DNA of 64,000 nucleotides from Palsa-1447 sp964414785 (GTDB lineage Bacteria > Verrucomicrobiota > Verrucomicrobiia > Opitutales > Opitutaceae). Where the stretch lies: positions 62,001 to 126,000 of the forward strand of contig CAYPXZ010000002.1 in NCBI GenBank assembly GCA_964414785.1, written 5' to 3'. Shown piece after piece: positions 24,935 to 34,119 of this stretch. The notes under the pieces were generated by a model. That model saw only the letters and a list, made by a program, of their open reading frames with translations. It was not told the DNA's origin and made no database searches. The first letter of the stretch is position 1. Each line of letters opens with the position of its first letter. Both the position numbers and the translations under genes were made by a program.

Positions 24935-26713
24935 GTGCAACGCCGGCGCACCATCATCCTTGTCGGCCTCGCGGCCGCGCTCGCGGCGGGCGCCCTCTCG
25001 GCGCGGTACATCCTGCGGTGGCGCGAGCGCGCCGCGGTCGCCGCCTCCGGCGTGGCGGCCATCCCCGACCTGAGCCGATGGCCCGCCGAGCTGCGCCAGC
25101 GGATCGAGGCCGAGAGCTCCGCCGCCGCCAAGGCGGGCCCTTCGCCCGGCCCCCTTGCGAGGCTGGCCGACCTCTACAGCGCCAACAGCCTTGTGCCCCA
25201 GGCGCAGCAGGCCCTGGCCGCGCTGCGCCAGCTCGAGCCGGAAAACCCGCGCTGGCCCTACCTCTCTGCGGACCTCCTCCTTCGGGTCGGCGACCAGGCG
25301 GGAGCCGAGCAGGCCTTCCGCGCGGCGGTGGGGCTTGACGCGCGCTACGCGCCCGCATGGATCCGCCTCGGGGAACTCCAGGCCGGCCTCGGGGAACTCG
25401 ACCTGGCGCGCGACAGCTTTGGTAAGGCGGTCGCCGCCGACCCCAGGAACGTGTGGGCGCAGTACGACTTCCTCTTCCACGAGGCGCAGCACGGCGGCTC
25501 GGTGGAGAAGGCGCGCCTGGGGCTCGCGGACGTGGAGCGGGACCACCCCGACATCAAGGAGGTCCACGGGCTCCTGGCCGACCTGCTTGAGGCGGCGCAC
25601 GATTCCGCGGGTTCGGCACGGGAGCGGCAGCTCGCCGCGGCGAGCGAGAACAACATGGGCACGGCGGACCCGTGGGTCGACAGCCTCGCCCCGCTCTGCT
25701 TCGACACGAACCGGCTCATGATACGCGCGATCGAGATGCGGCGCGAGGCGCGCTTCGGCGAGGCCGAGATGCTCCTGAAGAGGGCGGTCGAGCTGGCGGA
25801 GCGGGAGCCGGCCAACCCGCTGCCGTGGGACCTTCTGTCGAACTTCTACGTCAAGATGAACCGCCCGGCCGAGGCGCGCGCGACGCTGGAGAAGGCGGTG
25901 GCGGAATTCCCGGACGACCCGCCGATGCACGTCCTGCTGGCGAGGATGCTGAGCGCGCAGCACGAGCCGGCGGCGGCGATCGCCGCCATCCAGGCCGCGG
26001 TGCGGCGCTGGCCGGCGCGGGGCGACCTGCGCGCGACCCTGGGCCTCGCCCTTTGCGATGCCGGGGACTACGCCGGCGCCGAGGCGCCCCTCCGCGAGGC
26101 GCTCCGGCTTGATTCGACGCAGACCGAGGCGCGCTACCTCCTCGGGTCGTGCCTCCTCGAGCTCGGCCGGCGCGACGCGGCAAGGCAGGAACTCGGGAAG
26201 GCGCTGGCCATCCGCCCGGAATACCCCGAGGCGCTCTACGCGATGGCGAGGGCCGGGCTCGAGTCGGGCGATCTGGCGGGCTCCCAGCCGTACGTGGATA
26301 AGCTCTACGCGCTCGGCCCCGACGACCCGAATGCCCGGTACCTGCTGGCAACGTGGCACCTCGCCAAGGGAAAGGAGGCCGCCCAGTCCGGCGACCTGGA
26401 TGAGGCCGCCCGCCAGTACGGCGCCGGCCTCGCGCTCTCCCCGGAGCACGGGGCGCTCCTTCGCGAGAAGGGCGCGCTCGACGCGCAGGCCGGCCGGCTC
26501 GCGCAGGCCACGCAGGCGCTGGAGCACTACCTGCGCGTCGAGCCGGCGGATCCGCAGGGTTACCTGCTCCTGGGGCTCACCTTGCAGAGGGCCGGCAGGC
26601 CGGCGGATTCAAGCGCCGTCTTCCAGCGGGGCCTGGACGCCGCGCGCAAGGCGAACGACAGCGAGGCCGCCGAGCGATTCAAGGGCCTGCTCGGGGGACC
26701 GGGCGCCCCGTAG
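24935..26713 (+). CDS. Membrane-anchored TPR-repeat protein
   Basis: 592 residues, GTG start. An N-terminal hydrophobic segment (TIILVGLAAALAAGALSARYIL) anchors a long array of tetratricopeptide repeats covering most of the protein. Examples are AEQAFRAAVGLDARYAPAWIRLGELQAGLGELDLARDSFGKAVAADP, AEAPLREALRLDSTQTEARYLLGSCLLELGRRDAARQELGKALAIRPEYPEALYAMARAGL, and the final QALEHYLRVEPADPQGYLLLGLTLQRAGRPADSSAVFQRGLDAA. It follows the FG-GAP gene by nine bases and probably works with it as a scaffold in the cell envelope. No enzymatic domain is seen. Confidence 0.85.
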   Translation: MQRRRTIILVGLAAALAAGALSARYILRWRERAAVAASGVAAIPDLSRWPAELRQRIEAESSAAAKAGPSPGPLARLADLYSANSLVPQAQQALAALRQLEPENPRWPYLSADLLLRVGDQAGAEQAFRAAVGLDARYAPAWIRLGELQAGLGELDLARDSFGKAVAADPRNVWAQYDFLFHEAQHGGSVEKARLGLADVERDHPDIKEVHGLLADLLEAAHDSAGSARERQLAAASENNMGTADPWVDSLAPLCFDTNRLMIRAIEMRREARFGEAEMLLKRAVELAEREPANPLPWDLLSNFYVKMNRPAEARATLEKAVAEFPDDPPMHVLLARMLSAQHEPAAAIAAIQAAVRRWPARGDLRATLGLALCDAGDYAGAEAPLREALRLDSTQTEARYLLGSCLLELGRRDAARQELGKALAIRPEYPEALYAMARAGLESGDLAGSQPYVDKLYALGPDDPNARYLLATWHLAKGKEAAQSGDLDEAARQYGAGLALSPEHGALLREKGALDAQAGRLAQATQALEHYLRVEPADPQGYLLLGLTLQRAGRPADSSAVFQRGLDAARKANDSEAAERFKGLLGGPGAP

Positions 26714-26871
26714 GCGCTGCGGGTTTCGCCCCCGGGGACCCTTTGCTCCAGTCGTTATTGCATTAACGCGCTGAATGCCGGCATAAGTGTGCGTGATGCG
26801 GGTCGCCCCGGAAAGTCGCGGCCCTCCAACCGCAACCCGCCAGCCAGGACGCCCCATCGGCCTTCAAAACC

Positions 26872-29331
26872 ATGGTCAAGACCCGTTCCCGCCTCGCAAC
26901 ACACCTTTTGGGTGCAATGGCATGGACCGCCGCCGCAGGCGTGCCGGCCGCCCTTTTCGCCGCTGAACCCGCGGGCGCCCCCGCCGCCGAGCCCGCCCTC
27001 GTCCAGGCAGTTCGGGCGGGCGACACCGCCAGGTGGCAGGCGCTTCTCGACAGGGGCGCCGACCTCTCGGCGCACGACGCGCACGGGGACACCGCCCTCC
27101 ATGTGGCGGCGTACCGCGGCGACGCCGGGGCCGTGCGGGCCCTCCTCGAGCGCGGAGCGAAGCCCGACCTGGCGGACGCGGACGGGGCGACGCCTCTCAT
27201 CCTCGGCGCCGGATCCGAGGAGATCGTCCGCGCCCTGCTGGCCCACGGGGCCAACCCCAACCTCGCCTCGAAGCTCGGGATCACGCCCGTCATGGCCGCC
27301 GCCGCCCACCGGCAGTCGCACGAGACCGTCGGCCTCCTCGTAAGGGCCGGCGCGGACCTGCACGTGAGGAAGGACGGCCAGGAATACATCGCGCTCAAGG
27401 CGGTCTACGGGGCCGACCCGAAAACGCTCGAGCTGCTCCTGGACCGGGGGGCCAGCCCCCAGCAGGTCAAGGGCCAGGCACCGTCCCCGCTCGCGATGGC
27501 GGCCTATTTCGACGACGGGACCGCCATGAAGATCCTGCTCGATCACGGGGCCGATCCGAATTTCGACTCGGACTTCGCGGGCCACGCGCTCAACTGGGCG
27601 CTCTACTCCGGCCACCCCGAGCAGGCGGCGGTCCTGATCGGCAAGGGCGCGGACCTCCACTTCAAGTCGCCGTGGGGCCACGGGACGCCGCCCATGGCGT
27701 TCGCCGGCTACGGCGAGCGCGGCGATCCCGCCGTCGCCCGGATGCTCATCGAGCGGGGCGCCAACGTGAACGAGGCGAACGACTCGGGGGCCACCGCGCT
27801 CACGTTCGCATTGAGGTCGAACCCTCATTCGGAGCTGGTCGCGTACCTCGAGAAGATGGGGGCGAAGGCGCCGCCTGCGGTCCAGGGGGCGAAGATGCTT
27901 GCGGCCCGGCGCATGCCCGAGGCTGTCGCGGTGGGCGAGCGGGCGCAGAGGGCGATCGATCTCCTGCAGCGGGCCTCGACGGGGTTCGTCGACAACCGCT
28001 TCGTCAGGGACCAGGCGAAATGCGTCTCGTGCCACCACCAGTATCTCCCGGCGGTCGCGTTCGCCTGGGGTGCCCAGCGCGGCCTTCGAATCGACGAGGA
28101 GGCCCTGGGCCACCAGCTCTCCGCCCAGCTCCAGATGTGGCGCCCCATGGAGGAGTCCGCGCGCGAGATGGAGGATCCGATCCCCGACTCACCGGTGCAG
28201 ATCGGCTACGGCCTCATGGGTCTGCACGCGCTCGGCTACGCTCCCGACGGGCTGACCGAGGCCTTCGTGCGCTACCTGGTCAATGGCCAGAACCCGGACG
28301 GCTCATGGCACTGGACCGACCTGCGCCCGCCCCTGGAGGGGGGCCGGTTCGCCGCGACCGCGTGGGCCGCGCGGTCCCTGCAGCTCTACCCGCTGCCCCA
28401 CTCCGACGATGAGACCCGCGCCTGCCTCTCCCGCGCGCGCCGGTGGCTGCGGGACTCCGAGCCCGTGACGTTTAGCGACAGGGCGATGCAGCTCATGGGC
28501 CTTGCCTGGTCGGGCGAGCGGCCCTGGAGGCTGCGCAAGCTCGTGGACTCAATAATAGAGAAGCAGGCGCCCGACGGGGGCTGGGCCCAGGTCGCCGGCA
28601 TCGACAGCGACGCCTGGGCGACGGGCGAGGCCCTGTTCGCCCTCCGGGAGTCGGGCCGGGTCGCCGTCACCGACGCGGCCTACACCCGCGGCGTGCAGTT
28701 CCTCCTGCGAACGCAGTACGAGGACGGATCGTGGTGGGTGCACAGCCGCACCTGGCCCTTCCAGCCCCATTTCGACAGCGGATTCCCCCACGGCAACGAC
28801 CAGTGGATCTCCGCGGGAGGCACGGCATGGGCGGCGATGGCGCTCCTGCAGACGATGCCGAAGGCGGCCGGGGCGCGCCCGCTCCCGTCGGTCGACGCCC
28901 TGGCCGCATCGTATGAGAAGACCGCCGCCGCGCGCAACGCGCAGGCCGCGGCAAGGCCGGCCGGTGCGCCCGGAAAGACCGTGGCGGCCGGCGGTCCCTC
29001 GGTTGATTTCGCGCGGGACGTGTACCCGGTCCTCGAGCGCTCCTGCGTCAAGTGCCACAGCGGCGAGAAACCCAAAGCCCGGTTCAGCATCAACTCGAGG
29101 GAGGGCCTCCTTAAGGGGGGCCAGAGCGGCGAACCCGCCGTCGTCCCCGGCCAGGGGGGCGAGAGCCCGCTCGTCGTCTACACCTCGGACGAGATTGAGG
29201 ACCTCGAGATGCCCCCGCTCAAGCACCGCGACGAATTCCCGAGCCTTAGCCCCTCGGAGATAAAACTGATCAAGGCTTGGATCGACCAGGGTGCCGACTG
29301 GAACAAGGGTGCATCCACCTCGGGCCAGTAG
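26872..29331 (+). CDS. Ankyrin repeat - prenyltransferase-like - c-type cytochrome (PSCyt1-like) fusion protein
   Basis: 819 residues with a signal peptide (to about Ala31). Residues about 40-340 hold eight to nine ankyrin repeats (GDTALHVAAYRGDAGAVRALLERGAKPDLADADGATPL and similar). A first heme motif CVSCH lies at 384-388. Residues about 440-680 form a terpenoid-cyclase/prenyltransferase-like alpha-alpha toroid (NGQNPDGSWHWTDLRPPLEGGRFAATAWAARSL, QAPDGGWAQ, TQYEDGSWWV). A C-terminal PSCyt1-type cytochrome domain (about 710-812) has CVKCH at 725-729 and the axial-Met region LEMPPLKHRDEFPSLSPSEIKLIKAWIDQGADW. All parts act outside the cytoplasm. The combination suggests an electron-linked scaffold or degradative complex; the substrate is unknown. 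Confidence 0.85.
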   Translation: MVKTRSRLATHLLGAMAWTAAAGVPAALFAAEPAGAPAAEPALVQAVRAGDTARWQALLDRGADLSAHDAHGDTALHVAAYRGDAGAVRALLERGAKPDLADADGATPLILGAGSEEIVRALLAHGANPNLASKLGITPVMAAAAHRQSHETVGLLVRAGADLHVRKDGQEYIALKAVYGADPKTLELLLDRGASPQQVKGQAPSPLAMAAYFDDGTAMKILLDHGADPNFDSDFAGHALNWALYSGHPEQAAVLIGKGADLHFKSPWGHGTPPMAFAGYGERGDPAVARMLIERGANVNEANDSGATALTFALRSNPHSELVAYLEKMGAKAPPAVQGAKMLAARRMPEAVAVGERAQRAIDLLQRASTGFVDNRFVRDQAKCVSCHHQYLPAVAFAWGAQRGLRIDEEALGHQLSAQLQMWRPMEESAREMEDPIPDSPVQIGYGLMGLHALGYAPDGLTEAFVRYLVNGQNPDGSWHWTDLRPPLEGGRFAATAWAARSLQLYPLPHSDDETRACLSRARRWLRDSEPVTFSDRAMQLMGLAWSGERPWRLRKLVDSIIEKQAPDGGWAQVAGIDSDAWATGEALFALRESGRVAVTDAAYTRGVQFLLRTQYEDGSWWVHSRTWPFQPHFDSGFPHGNDQWISAGGTAWAAMALLQTMPKAAGARPLPSVDALAASYEKTAAARNAQAAARPAGAPGKTVAAGGPSVDFARDVYPVLERSCVKCHSGEKPKARFSINSREGLLKGGQSGEPAVVPGQGGESPLVVYTSDEIEDLEMPPLKHRDEFPSLSPSEIKLIKAWIDQGADWNKGASTSGQ

Positions 29332-29711
29332 GCTTCAACCGGCATCGGGACTACCTCTTCCGCAGACCTTGCCCGCCAACGAATCGGAATGCGTAGTTCT
29401 ACCCTTTGACGCGGGGCGCCAGGCGATCCATGTTCGCGTCACCACTTTAGGTTTGGGGGAGGCATCAAAGGGATCCACCCTGCACGACAAACTTCTGGGG
29501 AGAACGAATTCGTGCAGGGTGGCCTGCGGTGCCCACCAATAGAACCTCCGGTTGTCGGGAGGCGGTTTCAATGAGACCCGCGACTCCTGTTTCTGGGCCT
29601 CGTTATAAAGGGGTCAATGTCCGTCGGGCCCGAGGCCCTAGGTTGACGAACTTTTAGCAGCGTTTTCGCGTTCGCATCACAATTCGGCGGCTTGAGGCGC
29701 GCCGACCCGCT
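29332..29711. other. 380-bp intergenic region between convergent genes
   Basis: No gene is recognised between the stop of the ankyrin-cytochrome gene (plus) and the stop of the TonB-C-domain gene (minus). Several open frames cross it but have no family features. It holds the inverted repeat at 29475-29522. The sequence is somewhat less GC-rich than its flanks (gttataaaggggtcaatg at about 29604-29621), which may mark inserted or decayed DNA. Confidence 0.5.
29475..29522. repeat. Long inverted repeat (13-bp perfect arms)
   Basis: Left arm ccaccctgcacga (29475-29487) and right arm tcgtgcagggtgg (29510-29522) are perfectly complementary around a 22-base loop that contains gaattc. Transcribed, it would form a stable stem, but no T run follows on either strand, so it is not a standard terminator. 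It could be a terminator variant between two convergent genes, a small structured RNA, or the inverted ends of a lost element. Confidence 0.6.
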
Positions 29712-30605
29712 TTACCGCGCCGCGGGCCCCGACGGGTCGAATCCAATCGGGATGTTGACCTTCACCTCGACCGGGCTCCCCTCCCTCACGCACGGAACGA
29801 AGCGCCACTCCTGCACAGCGGCAAGGGCCGCCTCGCCGAAGGCGGGGTCGGTGGCGCTCACCAGGGAGGGATCCAAAACCGCGCCCTTCACCGTGATGCG
29901 GACCGCGACGACCGCGCGGCCCTTGACGCCCGACTTCCTGAGGGCGTCGGGGTAGCCCGGGGCGGGCCCCATGAGCAGGCTCGGCCCGGCCTGCTTCACG
30001 GCGGCAATCCGGGTCGCGATCATCCGGCCGATCATCTCCTCGCGCAACGCGGCCGGCTGCTCGGACGTGAAGACCTCCGAGCCCTTGGCAAAGAGGTGGA
30101 CCCTGCACTGGCGCATGGCCGAATCCCGCATGAGGTCCGACTCCATCGAGTACTGGCGCGGAATCCTGGGCTCCAGCCTGCCGACCCCGTGCACGACGAG
30201 GCTCGACGCCCCGTCCGCGAAATCGAGCTCGAGGACGATGAAGACGTCGTCCAGCCCGTAGGGCGAATTGAGCTCCGCCGTGAAGTGGATCTTCTTGCTC
30301 ACGTCGACGGAGGCCGCCTCCCCCATGATGTTCCCTCCCGACACCTCCACCTCCTTGTGGCCGATGGCGATGAAGCAGGGCAGGAACTCATCGGCCTTTC
30401 GCAGGACGCAGAGCCGGTCGCTCGCCGGCGCGAGGCCCGCCTTGAGCATGATGTAGGGCGTGTCCTCCGTGACCGCCAGCACCCGGTGGAACTGCCCGTC
30501 CGAGGCGTCGCGGACGTAGAGCCTGCTCTGCGCGCAGAGCGGGGATGCCACCATCAGGGCCGCGGCTGCGGCAACGAAGGGAAACAGGGGGCCACGCCGA
30601 TTCAT
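29712..30605 (-). CDS. Secreted protein with TonB C-terminal domain
   Basis: 297 residues. The signal peptide MNRRGPLFPFVAAAAALMVASPLCA is followed by an unrecognised, cysteine-containing domain (about 28-195). The C-terminal TonB_C-type module (about 212-292) reads GYPDALRKSGVKGRAVVAVRITVKGAVLDPSLVSATDPAFGEAALAAVQEWRFVPCVREGSPVEVKVNIPIGFD. Normal TonB energy transducers have an uncleaved anchor and a proline-rich spacer; neither is seen. It may therefore be a periplasmic TonB-fold protein rather than a motor-driven transducer. It is convergent with the ankyrin-cytochrome gene. Confidence 0.75.
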   Translation of the reverse strand: MNRRGPLFPFVAAAAALMVASPLCAQSRLYVRDASDGQFHRVLAVTEDTPYIMLKAGLAPASDRLCVLRKADEFLPCFIAIGHKEVEVSGGNIMGEAASVDVSKKIHFTAELNSPYGLDDVFIVLELDFADGASSLVVHGVGRLEPRIPRQYSMESDLMRDSAMRQCRVHLFAKGSEVFTSEQPAALREEMIGRMIATRIAAVKQAGPSLLMGPAPGYPDALRKSGVKGRAVVAVRITVKGAVLDPSLVSATDPAFGEAALAAVQEWRFVPCVREGSPVEVKVNIPIGFDPSGPAAR

Positions 30606-30858
30606 GGCCCATTCCTACAAGGGCGGGCCCTGCTGCGCAAGAGCACCGGCACTGTTCGGGGGGCCAAGCCGCCGCGGGTTCCACCGGGAGGCCGTCGGCT
30701 GCGGCCCCATTTTCCGCTTTATGGTCCCTCTCAAAGCCGGCTTTCCCCGCTCCATGCCCGGGCCTAATTCCGGCGATAAGCCGGCCGCCTAAAATCCGCG
30801 CGGTGTGCCGGCGTCAAGGGTTGCCGCCCCCGCGCGGCGCGATTTGACTTCACCCCGC

Positions 30859-32688
30859 ATGAAACCCCTTTCACGCGCCGCGGCCTGCCTCCTCCTGTCC
30901 CTCCTGCCTCGGCTCGCCGCGGCGCCCGTCCACGTCTGGGAGAAGCAGGAGGTGACCCTCGCCTCCGAGCGCAGCTACGCCAATCCCTACACGGACGTCG
31001 TCGTCTGGCTCGACCTCAAGGGCCCCGGGTTCGACAAGCGGGTCTACGGATTCTGGGACGGGGGGAACACCTACAGGGTGCGCATCCTCGCCACGCAGCC
31101 GGGCACGTGGACGTGGCAGAGCGGGTCCAGCGTCGGCGACCCCGGGCTTACGGGCCGCAGGGGCTCGTTCGACGCGGCCGCCTGGACCGATGCCGAGAAG
31201 CAGGAGAACCCGCTGCGCCGCGGCATGATCCGACCCACGCCGAACGGCCACGCGCTCGAGTTCCCCGACGGGACCCCGTACCTGGCGATCGGCGACACCT
31301 GGTACGCCGCAGGCACGAACCGCTTCCCGTGGCGCGACGACCCGGCGGAGCGGCCGATCGGGCCCTCCGCGGGTTTCAAGGACTACGTGCGCCTGCGCAA
31401 GGCGCAGGGCTACAACTGGGTGAACATCATCGCGGCGTTCCCGAACTGGCACACCGACGGGAGGCCGTGGCACCTCATGATGAACGACGCGCAGGGGACC
31501 ACGGTCCGCTCGGCATGGCTGGAATTCGGAACCGGCAGCGCCAAGAACATGGATAACGAGGGCGGCAAGCCGTTCCTCTTCCCGGGGAAGGTGCCGGGAT
31601 TCGAGGACGTGTTCCCCGACATGGACCGGATCAACCCCGACTACTTCAGGTACATCGACCGGAAGATCGACTACCTGAACGCGAACGGCTTCGTGCCGTT
31701 CATCGAGGCGTCGCGGCGCGACTCGGGCCTGTGCTGGCACAGGTACTACCCGTGGCCCGAGTCGTATTCCCGCTACGTCCAGTACATCTGGTCGCGGTAC
31801 CAGGCCAACATCACGGTGCTTAGCCCCGTGCACCTCGACATCATCGACGAGACGGTGAGCCCGGACGACTACACCGCGGCGATACGGCAGGTCGAGCGCA
31901 GGTTCGGCCTGCCCCCCTTCGGCACGCTCCTCTCCGCCAACGCGAACCCCTCGACCCTCGAGAACTGGGGCGAGGATTCCTGGGTCACGCTGCACCAGAC
32001 GGGCAACATGAGGGAGCACGACAACTACTGGTACCTCACCGAGATCTACAACCTGAAGCGGCCCGTCCCGGGGCTCAACGGCGAGCCGTACTACGCGGGC
32101 TACAAGGACAACCGCGGCAGCGGCGCCGCCAACTACAAGCTCGGGGCGGACGGCGGAACGGCGCGCGACGGCGAGCTCGTGCGCTCGTCCATGTACGGGA
32201 GCTTCCTGTCCGGGGGGCTGGCCGGCCACGTGTACGGGGCCGAGGGGATCTGGGGCGCCGACATCGAGCCGACCGCCCCCACGAAGATGTGGGACGCGTT
32301 CCTGTGGAGGTCGGGAGCGGACATGCACCACCTGAGAACCTTCGCGTTCTCGATCGGGAAGCGCTACCAGGAGCTTGTCCCGCTCGCGGACCTCGTCTCG
32401 CCGAACAAGTCGCACACGACGCTCGGCTACGACGGGTGGGCCTATTGCGCGCGAACGCCGGACAAGGAGGTCTTCCTCGCCTACTTCGAGGTAGGCTGCC
32501 CCCGGGGCCAGATCCGCGGCGCGAGGCTCAACAGCGCCTACCGCGCCCAGTGGTTCAACCCACGGGAGGGGACCTGGACCGACGCCGGGAGCGGCACCCT
32601 GCGCGCCAGCAAGATCGGGATCATTACCCTCCCTGAATTTCCCGGGGCCGGCGATTGGGGCCTTAAGCTCACCTACGCGGGGCCCTAA
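30859..32688 (+). CDS. Secreted glycoside hydrolase, DUF5060/DUF4038 (apiosidase-like)
   Basis: 609 residues from the ATG at 30859, which opens a signal peptide (MKPLSRAAACLLLSLLPRLAAA). The N-terminal beta domain (WEKQEVTLASERSYANPYTDVVVWLDLKGPG...YRVRILATQPGTWTWQSG) is DUF5060. It is followed by a DUF4038-type TIM barrel (TPNGHALEFPDGTPYLAIGDTWYAAGTNRFPW ... YNWVNIIAAFPNW ... FVPFIEASRRD). A small C-terminal beta domain (about 520-609) closes it. Related barrels include apiosidases acting on rhamnogalacturonan II and other side-chain glycosidases. The exact substrate cannot be assigned; it fits the plant-polysaccharide content of the region. Confidence 0.78.
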   Translation: MKPLSRAAACLLLSLLPRLAAAPVHVWEKQEVTLASERSYANPYTDVVVWLDLKGPGFDKRVYGFWDGGNTYRVRILATQPGTWTWQSGSSVGDPGLTGRRGSFDAAAWTDAEKQENPLRRGMIRPTPNGHALEFPDGTPYLAIGDTWYAAGTNRFPWRDDPAERPIGPSAGFKDYVRLRKAQGYNWVNIIAAFPNWHTDGRPWHLMMNDAQGTTVRSAWLEFGTGSAKNMDNEGGKPFLFPGKVPGFEDVFPDMDRINPDYFRYIDRKIDYLNANGFVPFIEASRRDSGLCWHRYYPWPESYSRYVQYIWSRYQANITVLSPVHLDIIDETVSPDDYTAAIRQVERRFGLPPFGTLLSANANPSTLENWGEDSWVTLHQTGNMREHDNYWYLTEIYNLKRPVPGLNGEPYYAGYKDNRGSGAANYKLGADGGTARDGELVRSSMYGSFLSGGLAGHVYGAEGIWGADIEPTAPTKMWDAFLWRSGADMHHLRTFAFSIGKRYQELVPLADLVSPNKSHTTLGYDGWAYCARTPDKEVFLAYFEVGCPRGQIRGARLNSAYRAQWFNPREGTWTDAGSGTLRASKIGIITLPEFPGAGDWGLKLTYAGP

Positions 32689-32691
32689 CCG

Positions 32692-33957
32692 TCAGGACCG
32701 CCTGCCTCGGGGCGAGGCGAGCCCCAGCGTCACGGTGATCGCTGCGACCGTGACCCCGAGCGCGACCAGGGCCTGGTTCGGCCCCAGGCTGAAATGCGTG
32801 AGGAGGGAGAGGTACGCGGCGCCGACGGCGATGCCGATGTAGTCCGTGAAGTTCTGGACCGAGACCGTCTTCCCGAGCCTCGCGGGGTCGCTCTCGGACT
32901 GGAGCGCCGCGTTCAGGGGGACGATGAGAAGGCCCGCAAACGCTCCTGTCGCCACGAGGACGAGGACCGCGGGGACGAGGCCGAAGCGCCCGCCAAGAAG
33001 GCCCAGTCCCACGAGCCCCGCAGCCATCATGAAGCCGTAGCGGCGCGTCCACGAGAGGTCCCCGGTCCCGTGGAGGCGCCCGGCGAGGAGCGCGCCCGTG
33101 ACGATGCCCGCCACCATCCCGAGGACAAGCAGCACCAGCTTGAAGTTGGTCACGTGGGTGACGCCCGCCTGCGAATAGACCTCGAGGCCCCAGCCCTGCA
33201 GGGCGGACCTGAGCGTCGAGCCGGCGAACCAGAAGAGCGCCGAGCCGACCAGGATCCGGGCGAGCCTGGGGCTTCCGAAGAGCGAGGCGAAGTTGGACCC
33301 AAACTCCGAGAGGGTGCGCCGGAACCGGGCGTTGGCGTTGAAGGGCGTCCGGGTCATCGCGGCGTTGCACGCGAGCGCGGCCGCATAGAGCGCCAGGCCC
33401 GCGCCGTAGCACGCGCCGAGGGAGAGCGTCCGGTCGTAGAGAATCCCCCCCATCCCGAGGCCGGAAACGATCGCGACCAGCGTCAGCATCTCGACCGTGC
33501 CGTTCGCCTTCACGAGGCGCTCGGTCGCCACGATCTCGGGCAGGATCCCGTATTTTGCCGGCGAATACACGCACGCCCCGAGCCCCACGATCGAGTAGCC
33601 TATGACCTGGATGAGGTGGCTGGGGGCCCCGGGCAGGAAGCAGGCGCCCGCGAGGCCGACCGCGGCCCCCGCGACCTTGATCAGGTTCCCGCCGACAAGC
33701 CACGTGGTCTTCGGCATCCTGTCGTTGAGGAACCCGGCGAGCGGGGCGAGGACGATGAACGGGGCGCTGAAGACCAGGCTGTAGAGGGCGTTCTCCCCGT
33801 TAACGGCCGCCTCCGTGATCCGGCCCGAGGTGAGGGCGTAGGTCAGCGGCCCCAGGATCGCCTTCAGCAGGAAGTTGTCGCCGAAGGCGCCGAGGAATTG
33901 CCCGACGAGCAGGAGGGGGTAGTTCCGGTTGGAGGGTGCCGCGGGCGCGGGATTCAT
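32692..33957 (-). CDS. MFS transporter, LplT-like
   Basis: 421 residues from the ATG at 33957; the open frame extends 57 codons upstream, but that stretch lacks membrane character. About 12 hydrophobic segments are visible. The first, NYPLLLVGQFLGAFGDNFLLKA, resembles the opening of lysophospholipid transporter LplT, and PLAGFLNDRMPKTTWLVGGNLIKVAG holds the MFS loop 2-3 motif. LplT proteins flip lysophospholipids inward for re-acylation. No acyltransferase lies next to it, so substrate assignment is tentative. Its stop is three bases from the convergent glycosidase stop. Confidence 0.75.
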   Translation of the reverse strand: MNPAPAAPSNRNYPLLLVGQFLGAFGDNFLLKAILGPLTYALTSGRITEAAVNGENALYSLVFSAPFIVLAPLAGFLNDRMPKTTWLVGGNLIKVAGAAVGLAGACFLPGAPSHLIQVIGYSIVGLGACVYSPAKYGILPEIVATERLVKANGTVEMLTLVAIVSGLGMGGILYDRTLSLGACYGAGLALYAAALACNAAMTRTPFNANARFRRTLSEFGSNFASLFGSPRLARILVGSALFWFAGSTLRSALQGWGLEVYSQAGVTHVTNFKLVLLVLGMVAGIVTGALLAGRLHGTGDLSWTRRYGFMMAAGLVGLGLLGGRFGLVPAVLVLVATGAFAGLLIVPLNAALQSESDPARLGKTVSVQNFTDYIGIAVGAAYLSLLTHFSLGPNQALVALGVTVAAITVTLGLASPRGRRS

Positions 33958-34119
33958 CGGGCTCGAGGGGGCGGCCAGGCCCAGGGAGCAGGGCCGCGCA
34001 CTCCCGGCGCAGGATGGGGTTAGCCGGGAAAAAGACGAGGCTCGAGGCGCCGCGAATAGCACCCCGGGGAACACCTTCGACTTGCGCGGCCCCCCCGGAT
34101 ACGGCAGTTTCCGCCCGTC

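Noticed and set aside
29291..29571. Small open frames across the gap after the ankyrin-cytochrome gene
   Set aside because: They lack family motifs, ribosome-binding sites and consistent codon use, and they cover the inverted repeat on both strands.
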